Shown here: positions 8,425-15,632 of the stretch, piece by piece
Numbering within the stretch: the stretch's first letter is position 1
How the letters are laid out: the number at the start of each line of letters is the position of its first letter
Origin: Verrucomicrobiota bacterium
GTDB lineage: Bacteria; Verrucomicrobiota; Verrucomicrobiia; Verrucomicrobiales; Akkermansiaceae
NCBI GenBank assembly: GCA_026397725.1
Contig: JAPLUI010000557.1
Location: 1-33,014 of the forward strand
Length of the DNA stretch: 33,014 nt
Direction of reading: 5' to 3'
Notes under the pieces: model-generated
The model's database searches: none
What the model was told of the DNA's origin: nothing
The model's input: the letters and a program-made list of their open reading frames with translations, nothing else
Translations under genes and position numbers: made by a program

Positions 8425-8797
8425 ATGTCAGTCGGGAGTGCTAAAGAACTCGATTTCTACAAGGCCGCGTATGAGCTTGCCATGCGTATCTTCAAGATCT
8501 CAAAGAGCTTCCCACCAGAGGAGCGTTACGCCCTAAGGAGCCGTAAATGAATAAACATGGCGTTAGAAGTTTGATCATTCAGAAATTCGGTAAAATGATG
8601 GAGGGTCAAATGATGGAAGAAAAGATCAGAATTCCCGATAACGGGAGCACAATTCCAGTTCTTCATGATTTTACCCTATCATGATTTTACCAAATTGATT
8701 CCATGCTAACATGCAGATTTTGTAAGGTTTGTTTCTTTACGGGACCTAACCTCGCAGATCCGCAGAAGTTCACGTTCGGTCGCGATGAATCTCCGTG
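8425..8797 (+). pseudogene. Four-helix-bundle (S23-type) protein gene, broken by two insertions
   Basis: ATG 8425 begins MSVGSAKELDFYKAAYELAM, nearly the N-terminus of the intact gene at 23311. After the codons for EERYAL the reading is broken by a 209-base element (8537-8745). It resumes at about 8746 with the exact next bases of the intact gene (CTAACCTCGCAGATCCGCAG) and is lost for good after AATCTCCGTG (8797), where a second element begins. The 3' two thirds are missing. Such small proteins are known from 23S rRNA intervening sequences and as free-standing genes near glycan loci; their function is unclear. Confidence 0.85.
8537..8745. mobile_element. MITE-like element, family A, copy 1 (inserted in the four-helix-bundle gene)
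   Basis: This 209-base non-coding element has imperfect terminal inverted repeats, GGAGCCGTAAA on the left and TTTACGGGAC on the right. It is flanked by CTAA on both sides (8533-8536 and 8746-8749). The intact gene at 23311 has a single CTAA at the same place, so this is a 4-base (possibly 5-base, CCTAA) target duplication. Internal inverted segments (GGTAAAATGATGG near the left, CATGATTTTACC twice near the right) could fold. The second copy is at 11131. No transposase is encoded, so mobilisation in trans is inferred. Confidence 0.82.
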
Positions 8798-8996
8798 CTA
8801 CCTACTCAGGTACGGAAGAATTTTTTGACAGAATCATTGGATGACAGAATCATTGAGGATTGGAATTGGGCAATCGCGATCCATCCGCCTGCCTTCCCTT
8901 TCATGAACGGCTATTCCTCGTCGAATATGCGAATTCTTCCAATGATTCTGTCAAAAATTGATTCTGTCATCCTCTTGATGGTAGTGACGAATGATG
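8798..8996. mobile_element. Diverged element related to family B, truncating the four-helix-bundle gene
   Basis: It begins exactly where homology to the intact gene stops, with CTACCTACTCAGGTA, close to the family B terminus. It carries inverted internal units GACAGAATCATT (left) and AATGATTCTGTC (right). The right end (TTGATGGTAGTGAC) is a degraded inverted match to the left. It looks like an older relative of the element that follows directly at 8997. Confidence 0.5.
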
Positions 8997-9220
8997 GTTA
9001 CCACTCAGGTATGGCGGAATCATTGACAGCAGAATCATTTCAGAATTGGAAAAAGTCATTGGATCAACCCCTGTCTGTGCGCATCCGCACGCAGACAGGC
9101 CGACCAGTGATGAATCCCCCTCAAGACTCTTGAAAAATGATTCTGCCATCAATGATTCTGCCATCAATGATTCTGCCATCAATGATTCTGCCATGAATTC
9201 TTTGGAACCTGAGTAGTAAC
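8997..9220. mobile_element. MITE-like element, family B, copy 1 (expanded internal repeats)
   Basis: The terminal inverted repeats are GTTACCACTCAGGT (8997-9010) and ACCTGAGTAGTAAC (9207-9220), one mismatch in 14. It is the inverted-orientation relative of 16013-16206. Inside, a near-palindrome (CCTGTCTGTGCG ... CGCACGCAGACAGG) precedes four tandem units of a 15-mer containing AATGATTCTGCCATC; the other copy has two. No target duplication is visible, as expected after a nested or deleted insertion. Short ORFs reading MAESLMAES come from the 15-mer and are not genes. Confidence 0.8.
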
Positions 9221-9225
9221 ATTTC

Positions 9226-9271
9226 CTCTACCTCCGACTCCCGACCCCCGACCCCCGACTCCCGACCCCCC
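9226..9271. repeat. Period-7 CCGACCC/CCGACTC tract abutting a start codon
   Basis: Pyrimidine-rich units of CCGACCC and CCGACTC run without interruption into ATG 9272. They occupy the position of the ribosome-binding site, and no purine-rich Shine-Dalgarno motif is visible. Confidence 0.65.
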
Positions 9272-10390
9272 ATGCCCTCGCCCCTAAAACTGCTGCTAGT
9301 CGCCGGTGCGCGTCCGAACTTCATGAAGATCGCGCCGGTGATCCACGCGATCCGGGCTAACAACACCGCCTGCAACGGCACTGGCCGGAAAATCGACTTC
9401 CGCCTCGTCCACACCGGCCAACATTACGACGAGAAAATGTCCGGGGTGTTTTTCCAGGAGCTTGGGATTCCGGCACCGGATGACAACCTCGAAGTCGGCT
9501 CGGGCTCCCATGCCGCGCAGACTGCCAACATCATGCTCGCCTTCGAACCGGTTTGCCTGCGGGAGAAACCCGACTGGGTGGTGGTCGTTGGCGACGTCAA
9601 TTCCACCCTGGCCTGCACCTTGGTGGCGGCCAAGCTCGGCATCCCGGTGGCCCACATCGAGGCCGGCTTGCGCAGTTACGACCGCGGCATGCCCGAGGAA
9701 CTCAACCGCCTCGTCACCGATTCCCTCGCCGACCTGCTCCTCACTCCTTCCGCCGACGGCGACGACAACCTCCGGCGCGAAGGGGTGGCGGACGAAAAGA
9801 TCCGCTGTGTCGGCAATGTCATGATCGACTCGCTGGTCGCCCAGCTCAAGCAGGCCGACGCCACCGACACCCTCGAACGACTCGCTCTGGAACCGCTCCA
9901 CTTTGTCTATGTCACCCTGCACCGTCCGTCCAATGTGGACACCCGCGAGAACCTCCAAGTCATCGTCAACGCCCTCGCCGAACTCTCGGGAAAGTGGACT
10001 GTCGTCTTGCCGATCCATCCGCGGACTCGTGGCCGGATGGCCGAGTTCGGCCTCAGTTTCGACGCCCACCCCGGCGTCCGCCTGCTCGAACCGCTCGGCT
10101 ATCTCGACTCCCTGAACCTGACCCGCCACGCCCGCTTCCTACTCACCGACTCCGGCGGTTTGCAGGAGGAGAGCACCTACTTCCGCACCCCCTGCCTGAC
10201 CCTGCGCCCGAACACCGAGCGCCCCATCACCATCGAACTCGGCAGCAACCGCCTCACCACCATCGCCTCCCTTCGCGACGACATCGCCACCCTCCTCGCC
10301 GGCCCCGAGCGCCTCGGCCAAACCCCGCCGCTCTGGGACGGCCGCACCGCCGAACGCATCGTCACAGAACTGTTAGCAAGCGCCCGCTGA
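9272..10390 (+). CDS. wecB: UDP-N-acetylglucosamine 2-epimerase, non-hydrolysing
   Basis: The 372-residue cytoplasmic enzyme interconverts UDP-GlcNAc and UDP-ManNAc, or acts on a modified UDP-GlcNAc derivative as WbpI does. It carries the family landmarks in order: GARPNFMKIAPV, HTGQHYDEKMS, VVVGDVNSTLAC, HIEAGLRSYDRGMPEELNR, GNVMIDSL, TLHRPSNVD and LTDSGGLQEES. Length is typical. It stands alone between repeat-rich spacers, but the dehydrogenase/aminotransferase pair at 314-2643 suggests a shared amino-sugar pathway; the matching acetyltransferase and 6-dehydrogenase are not in the window. The start is fixed by the repeat tract that ends at ATG 9272. The symbol is a family-level label; the true substrate could be a 2,3-diacetamido sugar. 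Confidence 0.93.
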   Translation: MPSPLKLLLVAGARPNFMKIAPVIHAIRANNTACNGTGRKIDFRLVHTGQHYDEKMSGVFFQELGIPAPDDNLEVGSGSHAAQTANIMLAFEPVCLREKPDWVVVVGDVNSTLACTLVAAKLGIPVAHIEAGLRSYDRGMPEELNRLVTDSLADLLLTPSADGDDNLRREGVADEKIRCVGNVMIDSLVAQLKQADATDTLERLALEPLHFVYVTLHRPSNVDTRENLQVIVNALAELSGKWTVVLPIHPRTRGRMAEFGLSFDAHPGVRLLEPLGYLDSLNLTRHARFLLTDSGGLQEESTYFRTPCLTLRPNTERPITIELGSNRLTTIASLRDDIATLLAGPERLGQTPPLWDGRTAERIVTELLASAR

Positions 10391-10716
10391 GAAGAGTCTG
10401 AAAGTCATCTGTAGCGGCGCGTCTATGACCGTCGCACTCATCCCCAACGGGGTGATCTGAGAAAGATAAACAGATCGGTGCTACTCGGTAGTCTGGACGT
10501 TCAGACATATGGACCTTCGACTCTTCCTCTGCCTTGTCCCGGCACAGCCTTAGCGAAGACCCCTTCATTTCAGCTTTCAACTTTGCGCCTCTTCTCTTGA
10601 GTCTCCGCCCCATTTCAGCCTTTCAGACTTTGCAGCTTTTCCTTTTTCAGATGTTTCTTCCAGCCGCCGGGGATTCAATCCTTGATTGTTCCCCCTGATC
10701 GGCGTATCCCAGCCGC
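10391..10716. other. Non-coding spacer with small palindromes and CT-rich repeats
   Basis: I see no gene here. It holds a near-palindrome GCGGCGCGTCTATGACCGTCGC, a string CCTTGTCCCGGCACAGCC that recurs in similar form near 16880, and CT-rich units such as TTTCAGCTTTCAAC and TTTCAGCCTTTCAGAC. Confidence 0.5.
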
Positions 10717-10938
10717 ATTTCCAAGGCTGCACAACTCCAAGCAAAGGCCGCAACCCTTCCCGAGCCAATTGCCGCAGAAGTCCTTGATTTCCTCGAATTT
10801 GTGACGGCCAAGCGGGCCCAAGAACGGACTCCACGCACCGATGGTATCAGTCGCTGCCGAGGCTCCTTCAAGGGACGATTGAGCATCTCCCCTGAGTTCG
10901 CTGCAAGAAAGGCCGATGAAATCCAAATGGAAGGATGA
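10717..10938 (+). pseudogene. DUF2281/VapB-type antitoxin gene lacking a normal start
   Basis: The frame encodes LQAKAATLPEPIAAEVLDFL near its start and ends KGRLSISPEFAARKADEIQM, then EG and TGA 10936-10938. That is the layout of DUF2281-type antitoxins, partners of PIN toxins. The frame is closed by TGA at 10696 and holds no ATG, GTG or TTG before the conserved part; ATT 10717 is the only near-start. The 5' end therefore seems lost, or a very rare start is used. It overlaps the PIN gene by 23 bases, as in working pairs. Confidence 0.65.
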
Positions 10939-11120
10939 ACCGCACGTGGTTCTTGACGCCTGTGCGCTGATCGCGTTTCTCAACGACGAGCAAGACGCCG
11001 ATATCGTTGCCGCAGTGTTACTGGAAGTTCCAACCGTGGAAATGGCGGCAATCTGCTAGAGATCACGAATTCGACCGCATTGAGTCCACTGGCAATGCAC
11101 GTTTCCTCTGGATCCGTTGA
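10916..11120 (+). pseudogene. PIN-domain (VapC-like) toxin gene with an internal deletion
   Basis: ATG 10916 opens MKSKWKDEPHVVLDACALIA, the first PIN strand with its catalytic Asp (VVLDACALIAFLND). The frame ends at TAG 11057-11059 after 47 codons. Two bases later the tail of the same protein is readable: DHEFDRIESTGNARFLWIR then TGA 11118-11120, the usual PIN C-terminus. The middle, with the remaining acidic residues, has been cut out, so it is very unlikely to be an active RNase. Confidence 0.75.
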
Positions 11121-11130
11121 CAGGCAGTTA

Positions 11131-11322
11131 GGAGCCGTAAATATACAAACATGGCGTTAGAAGTTTGATCATTCAGAAACCAGGTAAAATGATGGAAGAA
11201 AAGATCAGAATTCCCGATAACGGGAGCACAATTCCAGTTCTTCATGATTTTACCCTATCATGATTTTACCAAATTGATTCCATGCTAACATCCAGATTTT
11301 GTAGGGTTTGTTTTTACGGGGC
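11131..11322. mobile_element. MITE-like element, family A, copy 2
   Basis: It matches 8537-8745 over its whole length but lacks about 17 bases of the left internal repeat. Ends are GGAGCCGTAAA and TTTACGGGGC. It lies 10 bases past the broken PIN gene. No clear target duplication is seen here. Confidence 0.78.
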
Positions 11323-11395
11323 CTTGGCACACGGCGCCCAAGGCGATGCAAGGGGCAACTCAGTCTTTCGCACATCATTCCGATGCGCTGGCTCC

Positions 11396-11422
11396 CGCTC
11401 ACTGAGCACTGAGCACTGAGCA
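11396..11422. repeat. Period-7 tract (CTGAGCA units)
   Basis: About three and a half tandem CTGAGCA units lead into CTGACAACTCACTCCCGACC. The unit differs from the CCGACCC tracts but has the same period and a shared YTGA/CCGA core. Confidence 0.55.
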
Positions 11423-11668
11423 CTGACAACTCACTCCCGACCTCCTGGCATTTTCATCTCTATCACATCGCTCACCCCGCCGGCCCGGCGGTCACGTGGT
11501 GGCAACGGTAGGGCCGGACGGCCTCGGCTGGCCCATTGGTCCGCCGAATGGCGGTGTGACCGATGAGGCGCTTGTGATGGCGGAAGAAAAGCGCGTTCTC
11601 GATCACTCATCCCATCCACCTCACCCGCAAGGGCAATCAGGGCGCGCCCGGCGGTCACGCCCTACCCG
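11423..11668. repeat. Interspersed repeat, family E, copy 1
   Basis: About 246 bases, closely matched by 16754-17029. It opens with CTCACTCCCGACC, carries CCGCCGGCCCGGCGGTCAC and GTAGGGCCGGACGGCCTCGG, and ends with the GGGCGCGCCC ... CGCCCTACCCG core also seen at 6205. Open frames inside are not convincing. The stretch 11669-11876 downstream holds only CT-rich words and the leader of the next gene. Confidence 0.7.
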
Positions 11669-11876
11669 CCCTCCGCCCTCCGCCCTTGGCCTCCAACGTC
11701 TTCTCTAGCTTCTTGTGTCTTGCAGTCTTGAGTCTTCTCCCATTTCAGCTTTTCAGTTTTCAGCGTTACACGTTTACCCCACGACCTCCTCTTCCTGCTC
11801 CGAACAAATCTTGACAACCGCCAGAATCCGGGCACATTTGAGGCCATGACCCTTGACCATCCCACCAAAATTCCCA

Positions 11877-12101
11877 ATGTTCGATCAAATCGAAATCAAC
11901 CCTGAAGTCTGCAATGGACGTCCCGTCATCCGAGGGACCCGCGTAACCGTGGACACTGTCCTCGCTTACCTCAGTGCTGGTGATGCCGTCGCTGATATTC
12001 TGAACGCCCACCCGCGCATCGAACGTGAGGATGTGCTTGCCTGCATCGAGTATGCCCGGCGCCTCAGCGCTGCCCGTTCCACTGTCTTGTTGGCTTCATG
12101 A
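11877..12101 (+). CDS. DUF433 family antitoxin
   Basis: The 74-residue protein matches the DUF433 family of small winged-helix antitoxins: EINPEVCNGRPVIRGTRVTV followed by LAYLSAGDAVADILNAHP and REDVLACIEYARRL. The family usually pairs with DUF5615 PIN-like toxins, exactly the next gene. ATG 11877 gives the normal N-terminus; TTG 11853 in the same frame would add eight odd residues. It probably binds its own operator and the toxin. The stop overlaps the toxin start (ATGA, 12098-12101), so the pair is co-translated. Confidence 0.88.
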   Translation: MFDQIEINPEVCNGRPVIRGTRVTVDTVLAYLSAGDAVADILNAHPRIEREDVLACIEYARRLSAARSTVLLAS

Positions 12102-12451
12102 ATCACCTGCTCATCGATGAGAATCTCCCAGCCTCGTTAGCCAACCTGTTGCCGCTTGCGTGTTCCCACGCCACCGACATCGGACGGCAGTCAAGCGATA
12201 GCGAATTGTGGCTTCATGCACGCCAACACGACTGGACCATTCTCACCCGTGACACGGATTTTTTTGATCGAATCATGCTCGAAGGGCCACCGCCCAAGGT
12301 CATCTGGGTTCGTTTGGGAAACCTCCGCAAGGCCGATCTCGAAAGCCTCCTGCTCAGGCTCTGGCCCGCGATCTGTAATCTTCTGGCCGACGCCGACTTG
12401 GTCGAGGTGCATCCCACCGCATTGGAAGCAGTCAAGCGGTCGGCGACCTGA
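12098..12451 (+). CDS. DUF5615 PIN-like toxin
   Basis: This 117-residue protein opens HLLIDENLPASLANLLP, with the paired acidic residues (Asp7, Glu8) of the DUF5615 / Mut7-C-like PIN fold. It continues ATDIGRQSSDSELWLHARQ, then DWTILTRDTDFFDR, which carries the second acidic cluster. All landmarks are present, so it looks intact; a role as a ribonuclease toxin is inferred from the fold and the DUF433 partner upstream. Confidence 0.87.
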   Translation: MNHLLIDENLPASLANLLPLACSHATDIGRQSSDSELWLHARQHDWTILTRDTDFFDRIMLEGPPPKVIWVRLGNLRKADLESLLLRLWPAICNLLADADLVEVHPTALEAVKRSAT

Positions 12452-12459
12452 ATTCTTCG

Positions 12460-12501
12460 CTGACCCCTGTCTCCTGTCTCCTGACCTCTGACCTCCGTCT
12501 C
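12460..12501. repeat. Period-7 CTGACCC/CTGTCTC tract abutting a start codon
   Basis: Units CTGACCC, CTGTCTC, CTGTCTC, CTGACCT, CTGACCT and CCGTCTC run straight into ATG 12502 of the Rpn pseudogene. Confidence 0.6.
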
Positions 12502-13123
12502 ATGCCCGACGAGTCGCTCCACCAACCCCACGACAAGCTGTTCAAGGCGGGTTTCAGCGACCCTGTGAACGCGGCTGGCTTCCTGCGCGAGGAGATTCCC
12601 GCCTCCATCGCCGGGCGGATCGACTGGGGCCAACTTCGGCTTGAGCCCGGCTCCTTTGTCGATTCCCATTACCGGCACACCGAAAGCGACCTGCTGTTTT
12701 CCGCTCCATTCGGCGGAGCAGAGTGCCTCATCTACGGGCCTCATGATCCAACTCCCGCGTGAAACCCGCGAACTTCTCATCCGTTACATTCTCGAAGCCG
12801 GCGTTGACAAAGACGCCTTTGAGCGTAAGGTTCTTGCGATCACCCAGCCGGAAATCCGATCCACAGCCATGACCATTGCTCAACAACTCCGCCAGGAAGG
12901 CCGCCAGGAAGGCCGCCAGGAAGGTCTCCAAAAAGGTCTCCAAAAAGGTCTCCAAAAAGGTCTCCAAGAGGGCATCCTTGAAGCCTTGTTAATCCGTTTT
13001 GGCCAAGTCCCGCAAGGACTCCGCGAGGCCGTCGAAGCCATCTGCGATGAAGCCCGCCTCCGCAACCTGCACAAAGCCTCCATTCAAGCCGCATCCCTCG
13101 AGGAGTTCACCCGCTCCCTCTGA
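12502..13123 (+). pseudogene. Rpn-type nuclease/transposase gene, copy 1, with an internal deletion
   Basis: The first 77 or so codons nearly equal the intact copy at 14640 (MPDESLHQPHDKLFKAGFSD ... ESDLLFSAP). After CLIY (12735) the sequence jumps to the codons for MIQLPRETRELLIRY, which in the intact copy begin at 15252. The net loss is 371 bases, not a multiple of three, so the frame ends at 12762 and the rest is only readable in another frame to TGA 13121-13123. The lost part should hold much of the PD-(D/E)XK nuclease core. The C-terminal tandem units RQEG and LQKG remain. Confidence 0.88.
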
Positions 13124-13381
13124 ACCCGCTTGGGCAGAGGCCCGGCGTCCCTTCCATGGGTTGACGATTGCCGATTTTCGATGGTTGAGTGTCGAAGTGA
13201 GCTTGAAAATGAGCCTCAGCCTTTGGACTGCGGCGGATCCCGCCGCTTTCAGAGACTGACGAGGCGGCATGATCGGCAAGTGTACAGTCCGCGTTCCTTC
13301 TCCCAAAGCGGTGATGCGCCGCAGGCTTTCACCGCAGTCCAAGGTTGCCGCCCGCATTCTCACCAACGCCCCGACCTCCGT
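13124..13381. repeat. Duplicated 3' tail of the Rpn unit with a palindromic element, copy 1
   Basis: This is almost identical to 15633-15890 and sits in the same place behind the other Rpn copy, so gene and tail were duplicated together. Within it 13221-13346 is bounded by the inverted repeat CTTTGGACTGCGG / CCGCAGTCCAAGG and has inner complementary parts (CCGCCGCTTT / AAAGCGG), a small palindromic element of its own. Confidence 0.75.
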
Positions 13382-13467
13382 CCTCCGACCACTGACCACC
13401 GATTCTTTCTGCCAACTGACAATTTGAGCTGGAAAAATCGCCATTTATCGACCAAGTTTCCCTCGCC

Positions 13468-13713
13468 ATGCTTGCCACGAATTTCCATCTCCAACTCACA
13501 GCCATCTACAAGGCTGCGCCAGAAGGGGGTTACACGTCGGCCTTTGAGGAACTGCCGGATGTCTTCTCGGAAGGCGAAACCCTTGAAGAGGCCAAAGCCA
13601 ATCTCATTGACGCGCTGGAGTTGGTCCTGAGCTATCATCGGGATCAGGCCCGACAAAATCAGAGTCATGAGTCCTCAACGATTCGGGAAACCTTCGAATT
13701 TGCCACCCCTTGA
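13468..13713 (+). CDS. hicB: HicB-family antitoxin
   Basis: The 81-residue protein has the HicB partial-RNase-H fold signature: LTAIYKAAPEGGYTSAFEEL then PDVFSEGETLEEAKANLIDA. HicB neutralises the HicA mRNA interferase and usually represses its own promoter. There is no obvious C-terminal DNA-binding domain, so this is the short form. The stop overlaps the next start (TTGA, 13710-13713). It lies in the TA-rich island and appears intact. Confidence 0.88.
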   Translation: MLATNFHLQLTAIYKAAPEGGYTSAFEELPDVFSEGETLEEAKANLIDALELVLSYHRDQARQNQSHESSTIRETFEFATP

Positions 13714-13895
13714 AGCTACGTGATCTCGAGCGGCATCTGACGGGACGCGGATGTCGAGTCGTTCGCGAAGGAGCCAATCACACCCTGTGGCATAATCCCC
13801 TCACCGGGAAAGTGGCCCCGGTTCCCCGTCACAGGGAAGTCAAGGAGGGAACCATACGCGCAATCTGCCGCCAGCTCGAAATTGATCCACCTTGA
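13710..13895 (+). CDS. hicA: HicA-family mRNA interferase toxin
   Basis: The 61-residue protein is full length for HicA, a double-stranded-RNA-binding-fold ribonuclease. It reads LRDLERHLTGRGCRVVREGA then NHTLWHNPLTGKVAPVPRH; His24 in the GANHTLW motif is the expected catalytic residue, and KEGTIRAICRQLEI is the usual C-terminal helix. The start is TTG 13710, inside the stop overlap with hicB, which ties toxin synthesis to antitoxin translation. The antitoxin-first order is common for this pair. Confidence 0.88.
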   Translation: MKLRDLERHLTGRGCRVVREGANHTLWHNPLTGKVAPVPRHREVKEGTIRAICRQLEIDPP

Positions 13896-14374
13896 CCTTT
13901 AAACTTCCGACCTCCTCAAGGAGCGTGGGCATCTTGCCCACCGCCCAATGAACCGCGCCAGCGCCGTGCCCAAGCCCCCATTCTTGCTCCGCCCCATTGT
14001 CTTCCGCCATCACGGTCAACCGACAACCGACTATACTGCCACGCATGACGGTTTGTGAAATTCACTCAGAGTTATTGAAGATGATTTCTTACCGCTGATT
14101 ACGCGGATTTCACGGACTTTTTTTATGCGATCTGACGAGGCTTTTCACAGAACCTGATGCGCGGCAGTATATTCTCCATCCCGTCTCCCTGCCAACCTCC
14201 CCCTTTCAGCCTTTCAGCGTTCTGAATCTCAAAGAGAAGAGTCTCACAGGAGGAAACAGAGGGAACGGAGGAGCTTTGCGCCTGGCATGCACGATCCTTT
14301 CAAAGGCTGAATGAGAGGGGTCAAAGAAACGCTTTTCAATCCCTCCATTTGACCCCCTCCGTTTGCTCCTGTTC
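13896..14374. other. Gene-free spacer with repeat fragments
   Basis: I see no supported gene. It holds a fragment of the family C terminus (GCTGATTACGCGGATTTCAC near 14093), CT-rich words around 14200, and an inverted pair GAGGGGTCAAA / TTTGACCCCCTC near 14310-14360 next to purine-rich GGAGGAAACAGAGGGAACGG. Confidence 0.5.
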
Positions 14375-14572
14375 GAAAGGATTTTGAGAACCGCGGATTA
14401 CGCGGATTTCACGGATTTTCAATGAGTTGTGAAGATAGCATAGCTCACCTATTGGGTGAATTTGCATTTTTTCGTAACTCTCTAAAAATCCGCGTTATCC
14501 GCGGTTTCCATTCCCGAATTTTGGATCAGCGAAAGCTCTGAGCCAAGCCACCGATCCTTGCTCTCTAACCGA
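14375..14572. mobile_element. MITE-like element, family C, copy 1 (uninterrupted)
   Basis: About 200 bases, matching 15956-16370 apart from the family B insertion there. Inner inverted ends are AACCGCGGATTACGCGGATT and AATCCGCGTTATCCGCGGTT, with about 80 AT-richer bases between (ATAGCTCACCTATTGGGTGA). The stretch AATGAGTTGTGAAGATAGC is the unoccupied form of the site that carries a family B element in the second copy. No protein is encoded. Confidence 0.78.
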
Positions 14573-14639
14573 AACACCGACCCCCGACCCCCGACCCCCG
14601 ACCCCCGACCCCCGACCCCCGACCCCCGACCCCTGACCC
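14573..14639. repeat. Long period-7 CCGACCC tract abutting a start codon
   Basis: Seven or more perfect CCGACCC units followed by CTGACCC end directly at ATG 14640. This is the longest pure tract in the window. Confidence 0.7.
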
Positions 14640-15632
14640 ATGCCCGACGAGTCGCTCCACCAACCCCACGACAAGCTGTTCAAGGTGGGTTTCAGCGACC
14701 CTGTGAACGCGGCTGGCTTCCTGCGCGAGGAGATTCCCGCCTCCATCGCCGGGCGGATCGACTGGGGACAACTTCGGCTTGAGCCCGGCTCCTTTGTCGA
14801 TTCCCATTACCGGCACACCGAAAGCGACCTGCTGTTCTCCGCTCCCCTGGCCGACTCCGACTGCCTGCTCTATCTGCTTTTCGAGCATCAGATCTCTCAT
14901 GAACCCACGCTCGCGCTGCGGCTCCTTCGCTACATGGTGCGCATCTGGGAAGCCTGGCTCAAAAAGCATCCGGGCCCTGCCAGTCTGCCCGTCATCCTGC
15001 CAATTGTGCTGGCCCAGAACGCCGAGGTGTGGGAACTCTCACCCCACTTCGCCAGCTTGCTGGACATACCCGCAGGTCTCGAAAACAATCTACGGGCCTT
15101 CGTTCCCGACTTCACCTTCCGCCTCATCCAACTCGCCAACCTTCCTTTCGATTCCATTCGCGGCACCCCGGCGGGAATCTTGATCCTGCGCGTGATGAAA
15201 GCCGAGCGCCTCGCCAAACTCCTCGACGATCCGGTCTGGGATGAGGTACTCATGATCCAAATCCCGCGTGAAACCCGCGAACTTCTCATCCGTTACATTC
15301 TCGAAGCCGGCGTTGACAAAGACGCCTTTGAGCGTAAGGTTCTTGCGATCACCCAGCCGGAAATCCGATCCACAGCCATGACCATTGCCCAACAACTCCG
15401 CCAGGAAGGCCGCCAGGAAGGCCGCCAGGAAGGTCTCCAAAAAGGTCTCCAAAAAGGTCTCCAAAAAGGTCTCCAAGAGGGCATTCTGGAAGCCCTGTTA
15501 ATCCGTTTTGGCCAAGTCCCGCTAGGACTCCGCGAGGCCGTCGAAGCCATCTGCGATGAGGCCAGCCTCCGCAACCTGCACAAAGCCTCCATTCAAGCCG
15601 CATCCCTCGAGGAGTTCACCCGCTCCCTCTGA
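14640..15632 (+). CDS. Rpn family recombination-promoting nuclease / putative PD-(D/E)XK transposase, intact copy
   Basis: The 330-residue protein matches the Rpn/YhgA-like family of PD-(D/E)XK proteins, implicated in RecA-independent recombination in E. coli. It begins HQPHDKLFKVGFSDPVNAAG; the nuclease core follows with ESDLLFSAPLADSDCLLYLL (acidic residue plus strand), FEHQISHEPTLALRLLRYM (E-x-Q-like motif) and PVILPIVLAQNAEVW. The C-terminus has tandem four-residue units (RQEG x2, LQKG x3-4), typical of the family and prone to slippage. The only intact copy is flanked by direct copies of family C, and its tail is duplicated from 13124. The start follows the heptad tract directly. Confidence 0.87.
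   Translation: MPDESLHQPHDKLFKVGFSDPVNAAGFLREEIPASIAGRIDWGQLRLEPGSFVDSHYRHTESDLLFSAPLADSDCLLYLLFEHQISHEPTLALRLLRYMVRIWEAWLKKHPGPASLPVILPIVLAQNAEVWELSPHFASLLDIPAGLENNLRAFVPDFTFRLIQLANLPFDSIRGTPAGILILRVMKAERLAKLLDDPVWDEVLMIQIPRETRELLIRYILEAGVDKDAFERKVLAITQPEIRSTAMTIAQQLRQEGRQEGRQEGLQKGLQKGLQKGLQEGILEALLIRFGQVPLGLREAVEAICDEASLRNLHKASIQAASLEEFTRSL

Noticed and set aside
8967..9194. Repetitive MAESLMAES protein on the minus strand
   Set aside because: Created by the 15-mer units of the family B element; no start signal, and the count differs between copies.
9553..10401. 282-codon + frame rich in Arg, Pro and His
   Set aside because: Out-of-frame reading of the 2-epimerase gene; composition is the usual shifted-frame signature of GC-rich DNA.
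12880..13083. Minus-strand frames with tandem WRPF / LETF units
   Set aside because: Antisense of the RQEG/LQKG repeats at the Rpn C-terminus.
14573..14639. CRISPR array
   Set aside because: Units are seven bases without spacers; no cas gene is present anywhere in the window.
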